Shown here: positions 1 through 5,967 of the stretch, piece by piece | How the letters are laid out: each line of letters opens with the position of its first letter | Numbering within the stretch: position 1 is the first letter of the stretch | Assembly (NCBI GenBank): GCA_027080405.1 | Contig: JALWSL010000363.1 | Coordinates: forward strand, 1 to 5,967 | Length of the DNA stretch: 5,967 nt | Source: Planctomycetaceae bacterium | GTDB taxonomy: Bacteria; Planctomycetota; Planctomycetia; Planctomycetales; Planctomycetaceae | Direction: 5' to 3' | Program-made: the position numbers and the translations under genes | Notes under the pieces: generated by a model | Database searches by the model: none | The model's input: the letters and a program-made list of their open reading frames with translations, nothing else | Told to the model about the DNA's origin: nothing

Positions 1-1944
1 GTCAAATACGAGGCGAAACAGCAGATCCCGTTTCCGCTTGAAGAAGTTTATTGGGACTATCAACAACTTGGCGGAGCCGCCGAGGAAGGTGGTCTTATTC
101 TGGAAGCCGAGGTCGGCATTTTTGCAATGAAGAAGGATCAGGTTCTGCACCAGTTGGAACCATTCCAGGAGAACAAGGTTGAAGTTGAACTGATGCAGAT
201 TTCGCCTCTGGCGCTGTACAGTTTCCTGGCTTATGACCGTTTGGGGATCGGTCCGGAAGGTGAAGGAGGCCCGGCGAGTGACGACTACGTCGCGGTTCTG
301 GATATGGGGGCGGATCAATCAACTGTCATGGTGACCAATGGCGCGAAAATCTGGATTCGCAATATTCCGATCGGGGGCAACCATTTCACCCGAGCTTTGA
401 CAAAAGAAATGAAGCTCACCTTTGCCAAGGCGGAGCACCTCAAATGCAATGCGACCAAATCACCTGACCCGAAATCGGTTTTCCAGGCGTTGAAGCCGGT
501 CTTCAACGATTATCTTTCGGAAGTCCAGCGTTCACTCGGCTATTTCGCCAGCGTGAATTCGGATGGTGAGATTGTCAAAGTGATCGGTTGTGGCAACGGA
601 TTCCGCATGGCCGGTTTACAGAAGTTTCTGGAACAGAATCTCGATCAGCCGGTCGAGCGGGCGGAGTCGTTCAACCAGTTGGCTGGAACGCAGGTTCTGG
701 AAGCTCCGCTATTCCGTGAGAACATCATGTCGTTTACCGTCGCTTACGGTCTGGCGCTTCAGGGAATGGGATTGTCACGTGTAAAAACAACGCTGCTTCC
801 GCCTGAGATCGCGATGGCTCGGGAAATCAGACGCAAAAAACCGTGGGCAGCGATTACCGCGGCGACGCTGCTGGTCGGCCTGTCCCTTTCCACAATCGGC
901 TATGCAAACGCATGGAAAACAGTCAACACCAAACCGTGGGAAGAAAGCTTGAAAGTTTCGGATACCTTGCAGAGCAAATGGAAGGGGTACGTCTCGGCCT
1001 ACAGTTCGGCGGACGGCAGATACAATGCTGCCAAGGAAGACGGAGCGAAACTGGTTGAGGGAATCAAGGATACCACCTGGCTGGAATTCTACAAAGCCCT
1101 TGATGAGTGCCTGCCCCGGGATGAAGGGGAAGCCCTCGACGAGACCGATATCGAAAAAAGAAATCGGATCATGATCGAGACAGTCACCGCGAAAAAGGAA
1201 GAAGATCTCGGCTCCTGGTACGAAAAGCTGCAAGAATCCGTGAAAACCCCAACCGAGGAAATCGCCAAGAAACTGTTTGGAGTTGAAAGCCTTCCCGCTC
1301 CTGAAGGGGAGGGCTACCTTTTCACCCTCACCGGCGAACATTATCACCATATCGAGGGGAAAGAAGGCAGCGATGTCGGAATGAACTATCTGCTCAAGAC
1401 AATCCTTCCCGATCTGCTCGCCTGGCAGAAGAAAAAAGAGGATGGAACGGTCGTCGATATTCGCAGATTGGGAATATCCTACCCGGTTATTGTCGACTTT
1501 TCGGAAGATGTAGTCGAGTTGGAAACCAGGTCGAAGCAGATTAAAAAGAAAGCGAAATACAACGTTCTCGACAGAAAAAAAACTCCATTGGGGGGGCGAC
1601 CTGGTGAATTGCCCGGAGGGTCTATCGACCCTGAGATGGAAATGGAAATGGAGATGGAAAGGGGAAGAACGGGATTGGGACGCCCGGGAGGACTCGGCCT
1701 GGGAGGCGGTTACACGCCGGGAGGTTCAACAGGCCCCAACAGACCAAGGAACGAGAACATGGAAGTCAAGAGAGTTCATCGAACGACCTTTGCCATCCAG
1801 TTCGTCTGGAAACCGACTCCTGTGGAAGATCGCGAGGAAGTCGATCCTCTCAATCCCAACGCGGGAGATGGTCAGCAGGATTCCGAAAATGGGGAAGCCA
1901 CCGCTGGCAATCAGTCCGGAGCAGATCAGACCGGAGCAAATTAA
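1..1944 (+). CDS. pilM: PilM-type actin-like ATPase fused to a membrane-anchored PilN-like domain (5' end missing)
   Basis: The reading frame is open from base 1 to the TAA at 1942-1944 (647 codons); residues are numbered from base 1. The protein starts inside Pil[20 protein letters not shown] matches the family's W/YEAxQxIPF-EEVxxDYQ block, so roughly the first 80-100 residues, with the first phosphate-binding loop, lie outside. The second phosphate loop is DMGADQST (101-108), followed by IPIGGN (122-127); VIGCGNGF (194-201) is the adenosine-site loop, normally GGG-like. The PilM fold ends near residue 262. The frame continues with TTLLPPEI (263-270), one transmembrane helix (about 282-301), a helical stretch, [13 protein letters not shown] (360-372, like the PilN W-x-L-x-x-L-x-x-x-LP block), and an alpha/beta domain from about 436 with a last strand at 589-605. 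Known of the family: PilM is cytoplasmic and binds the N-terminus of PilN, whose LLP motif precedes its membrane helix. Inferred: one chain carries both partners, with a cytoplasmic ATPase and a periplasmic tail. A Met/Glu repeat and a Gly/Pro-rich linker (about 515-585) interrupt the periplasmic domain. PilM part very sure, PilN-like part likely. Confidence 0.9.
   Translation, partial: VKYEAKQQIPFPLEEVYWDYQQLGGAAEEGGLILEAEVGIFAMKKDQVLHQLEPFQENKVEVELMQISPLALYSFLAYDRLGIGPEGEGGPASDDYVAVLDMGADQSTVMVTNGAKIWIRNIPIGGNHFTRALTKEMKLTFAKAEHLKCNATKSPDPKSVFQALKPVFNDYLSEVQRSLGYFASVNSDGEIVKVIGCGNGFRMAGLQKFLEQNLDQPVERAESFNQLAGTQVLEAPLFRENIMSFTVAYGLALQGMGLSRVKTTLLPPEIAMAREIRRKKPWAAITAATLLVGLSLSTIGYANAWKTVNTKPWEESLKVSDTLQSKWKGYVSAYSSADGRYNAAKEDGAKLVEGIKDTTWLEFYKALDECLPRDEGEALDETDIEKRNRIMIETVTAKKEEDLGSWYEKLQESVKTPTEEIAKKLFGVESLPAPEGEGYLFTLTGEHYHHIEGKEGSDVGMNYLLKTILPDLLAWQKKKEDGTVVDIRRLGISYPVIVDFSEDVVELETRSKQIKKKAKYNVLDRKKTPLGGRPGELPGGSIDPEMEMEMEMERGRTGLGRPGGLGLGGGYTPGGSTGPNRPRNENMEVKRVHRTTFAIQFVWKPTPVEDREEVDPLNPNAGDGQQDSENGEATAGNQSGADQTGAN
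1633..1659 (+). repeat. GARATG hexanucleotide tandem repeat encoding (Glu-Met)4-Glu
   Basis: Four consecutive GARATG units (GAGATG, GAAATG, GAAATG, GAGATG) plus a partial GAA encode EMEMEMEME inside gene 1. The unit is a multiple of three, so gain or loss of copies would keep the frame. It opens a Gly/Pro/Arg-rich linker (roughly bases 1660-1740) that separates the periplasmic alpha/beta domain from its probable last strand. Function unknown; probably a spacer that tolerates length change. Confidence 0.85.
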
Positions 1945-1957
1945 TGCCGAACCGGCA
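1945..1957 (+). other. Short stem-loop directly after the gene 1 stop codon
   Basis: TGCCG (1945-1949) and CGGCA (1953-1957) are perfect inverted arms around a 3-base loop, starting at the base after the TAA. Only TTTT at 1961-1964 follows, not a proper U-tract, so it is a poor intrinsic terminator; it could protect a 3' end or be chance. The rest of the 156-bp gap to gene 2 (up to 2100) shows no convincing gene, promoter or terminator. Confidence 0.25.
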
Positions 1958-2100
1958 ATGGTTTTCCATAAATTGGCGAGCCGTTTGAATTTCCAACAAT
2001 CATTTCAGCAATCAGTAAATTGGCATATGAAACGCTGTCGTTTTCCTGTTGAGACCACTCTTCAGGATTTCAAACAGATAGGTGAATTGGGACAGATAAC

Positions 2101-3753
2101 ATGGATAAATTGAAACCCCTTATTGAACATCATTTCTGGATTCTGTTTTTCGTCGTCCTGCTGCTTCCGGTAATAGGATGGTGGCCGACTGCAAATGGAC
2201 TGCGCGAAGAGACTGAAAAACAGATCTCCACGATCGATAGCGCGTTCTCTGCCATTCCTGCGGGAAGTCAGGCGAACGAATCCTGGAGTAAAGGTCTGAA
2301 CAAGATCGCGGAAAGAGCGGAAGAGCAGAATCAGGAGGAAAGGGTCTTTCTCTGGGATCGTCAGTGGAAAATGATGACCTGGCCCAATTCCATCCTGAAA
2401 AAAAACCTTCCCGATGAATATCGCGAGGTCATCAATCTGACTTCCCGAAATGTTTACAAGGGAGTTTACGATCTGGAAGTTGAGAGGGTTTGGAAAACGG
2501 CTGACCCGTTCGATTACGAAACAGGCAAAGGGACGGTACTGCTTGATCTGGAAACAGTGCCGAGAGAAACATTTGGTAAGCTGACACCGACTTCCGAGGA
2601 ACTGTGGGACGCCCAGGAAGACTTGTGGTTGCTGGAGTCGCTGTTCAAATCGATTAAGGAAGCCAACCAGGGTGCCAAGAACGTCACCGAGTCGGTCGTG
2701 CGTCGCATCGACCTGATCGAACTGGTAGGAGGCCCCGGCAACTATCCGGATGCTGAACCATCTTCCGGCGGTGCATCCGGTGGTATGGGCTCCACTTCCG
2801 AAGCCTACGACCTGAGCGAGATGGACTTCAATAGTGGAGATGACGACGATGAGGGGAGTGGAGGTCTCGGAGGATTTGGCACAACAGGTCGCAAATCAGT
2901 AGCCGGAGGCGATGTCAGTGTCAGCTTCGATCCGTCCGACGAGTTTGGCGAAGAACAGGGCCGATACATCGACTTTGAAGAGGGTACCATCTATAGAAAG
3001 CGTGGATTCTACCTCGAAGCAGTTGTTGATCACGAGCGTCTACCTGATTTGCTGGTTGCTTTAACGAACGGAAGTTGGCCTGTGACGATCACTCGGGTAC
3101 AAATGGCCAAGCTTGGTTCCAGCGGAGTCAGCTCCTCTCGAAGAAGCGGCGGATTTTCGGGTGGAAGTCCGTATGAAACTGAGTCGTCCAGCATGGAAGA
3201 ACCGGAAGAAGGAACTTTCGGGCTTGGCTTCGGCAGAACGGGGAGACTTTCCACCCCCTCTCGCAGCAGAGGAAAAGGTGCCTATGCAGGCAGAACCACC
3301 AGTCCGGGAACAGGCAAACACGCCGAAGAGGCACGGGCCGCCGTCATTGGCAACAACCTGGCAAAAGTGGCGATTAGTGGCGTAATCTATATTTGCAATC
3401 CACCCGAAATTGCTGAAGATGCCGCAACGTCCTCCACGGAACAGCAGTTACCGTCTGAGCAGGCTTCAGAGCAAACTTCAGATCAGACTTCGGAACAGCC
3501 CGAGCAGGGAGATCCGGCATCATCGGACACCGCCGAGCCGGGCACCCCAAAGGCGACAGAAGAAATGAAAGAAACCGAACCAAAATCGGACGCAGACAAG
3601 CCAGCCGATGCCAAGTTGGAATCGAAATCAGATAAACCGGAATCTTCCGATTCAGTAAAACCGGTGAAAGAAGGTGTAAAGGAAGAAGGTGAAAAGACAG
3701 AGGAGAAGTCTCTCCCCGAATCCGCACCAAAACCAAAAGCAGAAAGCTCGTAG
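2101..3753 (+). CDS. Bitopic periplasmic protein with PilO-like segment and long disordered tail; probable pilus/secretion alignment-complex component
   Basis: 550 residues, ATG at 2101, TAG at 3751-3753. This is the first usable start: an in-frame TGA lies at 2083-2085. The ribosome binding site is weak (GGGA at 2089-2092). Residues 12-28 form one hydrophobic helix followed by WWP; the positive N-terminus (K3, K5) predicts N-in and a periplasmic bulk. Residues 30-215 are mainly helical, with LWDAQEDLWLLESL at 168-181. A Gly/Ser/Asp linker follows (about 215-285), then an alpha/beta segment (288-338, with FYLEAVVDHERLPDLLVALT) whose strand-helix-strand pattern resembles the C-terminal ferredoxin-like domain of PilO/GspM. 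After a second Gly/Ser/Arg-rich stretch (339-410) comes a probable last strand, LAKVAISGVIYICNPP (420-435). From about 440 to the end the chain is Ser/Glu/Lys/Pro-rich and disordered. I recognise no named family from end to end. Following a PilM-PilN fusion, in the usual pilMNO order, it plausibly fills the PilO role; that is inferred from topology, position and one short segment. Gene call sure, role uncertain. Confidence 0.85.
   Translation: MDKLKPLIEHHFWILFFVVLLLPVIGWWPTANGLREETEKQISTIDSAFSAIPAGSQANESWSKGLNKIAERAEEQNQEERVFLWDRQWKMMTWPNSILKKNLPDEYREVINLTSRNVYKGVYDLEVERVWKTADPFDYETGKGTVLLDLETVPRETFGKLTPTSEELWDAQEDLWLLESLFKSIKEANQGAKNVTESVVRRIDLIELVGGPGNYPDAEPSSGGASGGMGSTSEAYDLSEMDFNSGDDDDEGSGGLGGFGTTGRKSVAGGDVSVSFDPSDEFGEEQGRYIDFEEGTIYRKRGFYLEAVVDHERLPDLLVALTNGSWPVTITRVQMAKLGSSGVSSSRRSGGFSGGSPYETESSSMEEPEEGTFGLGFGRTGRLSTPSRSRGKGAYAGRTTSPGTGKHAEEARAAVIGNNLAKVAISGVIYICNPPEIAEDAATSSTEQQLPSEQASEQTSDQTSEQPEQGDPASSDTAEPGTPKATEEMKETEPKSDADKPADAKLESKSDKPESSDSVKPVKEGVKEEGEKTEEKSLPESAPKPKAESS
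3454..3501 (+). repeat. Degenerate 12-bp tandem repeat encoding Ser-Glu/Asp-Gln-X
   Basis: Four successive 12-base units in gene 2 encode SEQA, SEQT, SDQT and SEQP (residues 452-467). Third-position differences (tct/tca/tcg, gag/gaa, cag/caa) show they are not recent copies; the peptide pattern seems kept while the DNA has drifted. They begin the disordered C-terminal tail, which goes on as Lys/Glu/Ser/Pro-rich sequence up to the stop codon. Confidence 0.7.
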
Positions 3754-3843
3754 TACAGCAAAGTGATTTTGATGTGCCCGTTGCTTTGATGCGTTCCTGC
3801 CAGGCAAATGTGAAAGAACTCTGGCATCGGTTCGTATCAAATG

Positions 3844-3866
3844 CGGCCGGTCTGTTTCGACCGCCG
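3844..3866 (+). promoter_or_regulatory. GC-rich bulged hairpin in the gap before gene 3
   Basis: CGG (3844-3846) pairs with CCG (3864-3866) and CGGTC (3848-3852) with GACCG (3859-3863), around a 6-base loop TGTTTC, with a single bulged C at 3847: eight pairs, seven of them G-C. It lies 90 bases after the gene 2 stop and 75 before the gene 3 start. The nearest T-run is only four bases, at 3881-3884, so it is not a standard intrinsic terminator. It could be an RNA processing or stability element between genes 2 and 3, or a leaky terminator. Confidence 0.4.
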
Positions 3867-3886
3867 TAACCAAAATGAGATTTTCA

Positions 3887-3913
3887 AAAGTTTTCGCACC
3901 GTTCGTAAACTTT
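3887..3913. repeat. Inverted repeat AAAGTTT - 13 bp - AAACTTT upstream of gene 3
   Basis: Perfect 7-base arms at 3887-3893 and 3907-3913 are separated by 13 bases, giving arm centres 20 bp apart, about two helical turns. That spacing would suit a dimeric DNA-binding protein, but the arms are A/T-rich and could match by chance. The right arm ends 28 bases before the gene 3 ATG. No clear -35/-10 pair can be assigned around it. Confidence 0.3.
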
Positions 3914-3929
3914 AACCGTTAGTAGTATG

Positions 3930-3935
3930 AAGGGG
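3930..3935 (+). promoter_or_regulatory. Ribosome binding site that selects the gene 3 start
   Basis: AAGGGG sits 6 bases before the ATG at 3942. A second in-frame ATG at 3927 has no purine-rich site upstream (the bases before it are CCGTTAGTAGT) and would add only five residues, MKGSL. The purine run lies within that extension, which favours 3942. Confidence 0.6.
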
Positions 3936-3941
3936 TCACTC

Positions 3942-5967
3942 ATGGCCGGCATTAAAGATAAATTTTCTGTTGATGGCATCAAGACATTCTTTCTCAAACA
4001 TGGCGAAAAGGTCATTCTGAGCCTGGTAGCCCTGTTCGTGGTTCTGAGTCTGGTCGGCACGCAATGGAGTACCTACAAAAAAGTGCCAGGCGAATTAACC
4101 GAAAAACTGAACAGTGCGGATCAGATTATCGAGCATAACTCTCCCTGGCCTGAAGAGGAGATCGCGAAGTACCCGGATTTCAGCCCCAAGGCTCAGGTCG
4201 AACAGATGCTGGCCAAAATGAGTTCTGCACCATTCACGTACAGCACTCCCTTTTGGACACCACCAGGGGGACAGAAGGAGCCACTCAAGGAGCCCGTCTA
4301 CCTGCCTGTTGTTGATCTGATTGCCACCCCCGGACGAACCATGCTGGCTCAGAACAACGATGAAGAATTGGAAATGGACGAAGAGTCAGAGGATACCGAT
4401 GACGAAACAACCACTGATGAGCCGGACGAAGAAGGAGATGACGATTTCGCGAAACGCAAAACAGGCACCACCAACAGAGCGGCAAATCTGTCAACGGATA
4501 TTTCCCAAAGTGGGCTGGGATTGGGCTTTGGACGCGGGGCTTACGAGCGGGAAATTACTTCTTTCCAGGATCCAAACGCAACTCTCATGAATGACTACAC
4601 CAGTGCTATCGAGGGCGCTGAAGGTGAAGAGGGAATGGGCCTGGGTTCGGGAATGGGACTTCCTGATACCGTCAAGGGAGTACCCGTGCGTTACATCAGT
4701 GTGCGAGGTATTTTCGATCTCCGAAAACAGGTTCAGAATTACGCCCACGCCCTGCAAACCGACATCTCCACGGCAGAACAGCTGGTGAAATTTATCGACT
4801 TCAAACTGGAACGACAGACGGCCGATTCACCGGATGGCCCCTGGGACGGCGAATGGGAACCTGTTGATATTTCCGTCGCGAAGGACTACCTGATCCACAC
4901 AATCGATTTCGATCAGGATCCGGTCTCCCAAGGCGTGCGGGATTCTGTTATCACGATGCCTCTTCCTGCGCGATTGATCGGGGTCTGGCGAAACAAGGTC
5001 AACCACCCCAGCATCAAGGACTTCGAACTGTCTGATGAAGAAATGGAAGCCGAAGCCGCATTGAACCGGAAGATCATCGAGGAGTTCCGAAAAAGCAAAG
5101 AATCGATTGTGCAGGAGATTCCTCCGGGGGGCTTTGCAGACCAGCAGTTGAACTTGTCCAAATATCAGAGCAGCTATCTCGAAGATGCGGGGAACCAGAA
5201 AAAGCTCGGCAAGGATGTCGAGGAATTGTTCGGCAAAGACTCCAATATCGACACTCAGAAAATCATTGAGAGAATCAAGGAGCAGGTCGATGCGGTAGGA
5301 AATCTTGTTCTGTTCCGGTATATCGATTTCGATATCGAACCGGGAAAATCGTATCGATACCGGGTTCGCCTTGTGCTGAGAAACCCGAATTTCGGTGTCC
5401 CGGTCGATCAGGTCAATACACCATCGGTTGTTGAAGGTCAGATTCGGGAAACCCCTGAAAGTGAGCCAAGCAATGTGGCCACCGTCTCCGAGGATTATGC
5501 CTATTTCCTGACCTCGGTGCGTCCGCCTCGGGGAACTGCCAGCAAAATTGCGGAGATGCTTGTTTATGAATGGTTCGATGAGTCCGGAACATTGATCAAA
5601 GGCAAGCTTGGCATGGAATTGGGGGATTACATCGGCGGCAAACAGAAAACGTATGTGTTGCGTCCCGATAAAATGACCTTTGAAAAAGAGGATGATGTTC
5701 CATTCAAAACAAGTGACCTTCTCGTCGATGCGATGGCTGTCTATCGTCTGGACAGAGATCTCCACAGCGATCTGAAAACTCCGGAAGGCCTCTCGCGTCA
5801 TGAAAGTGGCGTCCCACCGGAAGCATTGGTTATCGACCGGGAAGGGCGATTGAAGGAAATTGATCCGATCAGTCTGGCTTCTCTCCAGAAGAAGTATGAA
5901 TCGAACTACGAAAAGGAAAAGGCACCTTTCGAGGATATCAAGGACGCGAAAGAGAAGGCCCTGGCCC
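3942..5967 (+). CDS. Large bitopic protein with acidic insertion and fibronectin-III-like domain (3' end missing); unknown component of the same locus
   Basis: ATG at 3942; the frame stays open to the right edge, 675 codons, and the stop is not in the window. Lys-rich residues 1-23 precede one hydrophobic helix (about 24-40, VILSLVALFVVLSLVG), predicting N-in with a periplasmic bulk; there is no signal-peptidase or lipobox pattern. A variable acidic stretch follows (140-168), then Gly-rich segments containing GLGFGR (193-198) and GLGSGMGLP. Residues 249-292 (VRYISVRGIFDLRKQVQNYA at 249-268) look like strand-helix-strand. Helical sequence with many Glu/Lys residues runs to about 450. Residues 456-517 look fibronectin-III-like: EPGKSYRYRVRLVLRNP (466-482) resembles the Y-x-YRVR strand and SEPSNVATV the closing strand. 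PPEALVIDREGRL near 627 is another beta-rich block, and the visible end is charged and helical. No named family recognised. Its place after PilM/PilN- and PilO-like genes suggests the PilP position or a scaffold, but no PilP lipoprotein feature is present. Gene call sure, function open. Confidence 0.85.
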   Translation, partial: MAGIKDKFSVDGIKTFFLKHGEKVILSLVALFVVLSLVGTQWSTYKKVPGELTEKLNSADQIIEHNSPWPEEEIAKYPDFSPKAQVEQMLAKMSSAPFTYSTPFWTPPGGQKEPLKEPVYLPVVDLIATPGRTMLAQNNDEELEMDEESEDTDDETTTDEPDEEGDDDFAKRKTGTTNRAANLSTDISQSGLGLGFGRGAYEREITSFQDPNATLMNDYTSAIEGAEGEEGMGLGSGMGLPDTVKGVPVRYISVRGIFDLRKQVQNYAHALQTDISTAEQLVKFIDFKLERQTADSPDGPWDGEWEPVDISVAKDYLIHTIDFDQDPVSQGVRDSVITMPLPARLIGVWRNKVNHPSIKDFELSDEEMEAEAALNRKIIEEFRKSKESIVQEIPPGGFADQQLNLSKYQSSYLEDAGNQKKLGKDVEELFGKDSNIDTQKIIERIKEQVDAVGNLVLFRYIDFDIEPGKSYRYRVRLVLRNPNFGVPVDQVNTPSVVEGQIRETPESEPSNVATVSEDYAYFLTSVRPPRGTASKIAEMLVYEWFDESGTLIKGKLGMELGDYIGGKQKTYVLRPDKMTFEKEDDVPFKTSDLLVDAMAVYRLDRDLHSDLKTPEGLSRHESGVPPEALVIDREGRLKEIDPISLASLQKKYESNYEKEKAPFEDIKDAKEKALA
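4359..4445 (+). other. Acidic low-complexity segment in gene 3
   Basis: Residues 140-168 consist almost wholly of Asp, Glu, Thr and Ser with no basic residue, directly followed by a short basic patch (AKRK). Such a stretch is likely disordered and exposed in the periplasm. It might bind divalent cations, or act as a charged spacer between the membrane-proximal part (residues 43-135) and the folded region from about residue 245. Confidence 0.6.

Noticed and set aside
775..1350. 191-residue open frame on the - strand opposite gene 1
   Set aside because: It is in codon register with gene 1 and explained by the same rarity of TTA/CTA/TCA codons; the sense strand encodes recognisable PilM/PilN-like sequence.
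1944..1988. 14-codon open frame whose ATG overlaps the gene 1 stop (TAATG)
   Set aside because: Too short to support as a gene, with no separate ribosome binding site and no recognisable peptide, although the overlap would permit coupled translation.
1985..2030. Possible promoter or operator before gene 2 (TTGAAT, TAAATT, two CAATCA copies 12 bases apart)
   Set aside because: No -35/-10 pair has acceptable spacing, and two 6-base repeats in A/T-rich sequence are expected by chance.
1604..2113. 169-residue + frame running from the linker of gene 1 across the gap into gene 2
   Set aside because: Its first part is the Gly/Met-rich linker read in another frame, and it ends inside gene 2. I also considered it as a frameshifted continuation of gene 1, but gene 1 ends naturally in a disordered polar tail.
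3483..3827. 114-residue - strand frame opposite the end of gene 2
   Set aside because: It is the complement of the Ser/Glu/Lys/Pro-rich tail, giving Ser/Phe-rich low-complexity sequence with no sign of its own ribosome binding site or family.
3881..3915. Possible promoter before gene 3 (TTTTCA and TAAACT)
   Set aside because: The spacing is 19 bases and both boxes match poorly; the transcription start rules of this organism are not known from the window.
4827..5801. 324-residue open frame on the - strand opposite gene 3
   Set aside because: It lies in codon register with gene 3, so its stop codons could only arise from TTA, CTA or TCA codons in gene 3, which are rare there. The translation resembles no family I recognise, and gene 3 has clear domain-like sequence and a ribosome binding site.

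Overview
The window most likely comes from a planctomycete (phylum Planctomycetota). This rests on the style of the proteins, not on a marker gene: a PilM-type protein extended by a membrane-anchored second half, followed by large one-helix proteins full of Gly-rich, acidic and Ser/Glu/Lys/Pro-rich low-complexity segments. Base composition looks roughly balanced. The phylum call is an inference. No rRNA, tRNA, CRISPR array, transposase or phage gene is visible.

The layout is three large genes on the + strand with no convincing gene on the other strand. Gene 1 (1-1944, 5' end outside the window) encodes a PilM-type actin-like ATPase domain that continues, in the same reading frame, into a PilN-like part: an LLP motif, one transmembrane helix and a periplasmic domain. 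After a 156-bp gap, gene 2 (2101-3753) encodes a bitopic protein with one N-terminal helix, a periplasmic region with a PilO-like alpha/beta segment, and a long disordered tail. After a 188-bp gap containing a GC-rich hairpin and a further inverted repeat, gene 3 (3942 to beyond the right edge) encodes another bitopic protein with an acidic insertion, an alpha/beta segment and a fibronectin-III-like beta domain.

Read together, the genes look like a lineage-specific version of the inner-membrane alignment subcomplex (PilM-PilN-PilO-PilP) of type IV pilus or type II secretion machines. PilM and PilN would be fused, gene 2 would sit in the PilO place, and gene 3 would sit in the PilP place or be a new component. 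The PilM assignment is firm and the PilN-like half is well supported. The PilO-like role of gene 2 is tentative, and the role of gene 3 is open. Two features recur across the genes: Gly-rich low-complexity stretches in all three, including an identical GLGFGR peptide in genes 2 and 3 written with different codons, and, in genes 1 and 2, a low-complexity insertion just before what looks like the last beta strand of the periplasmic domain.
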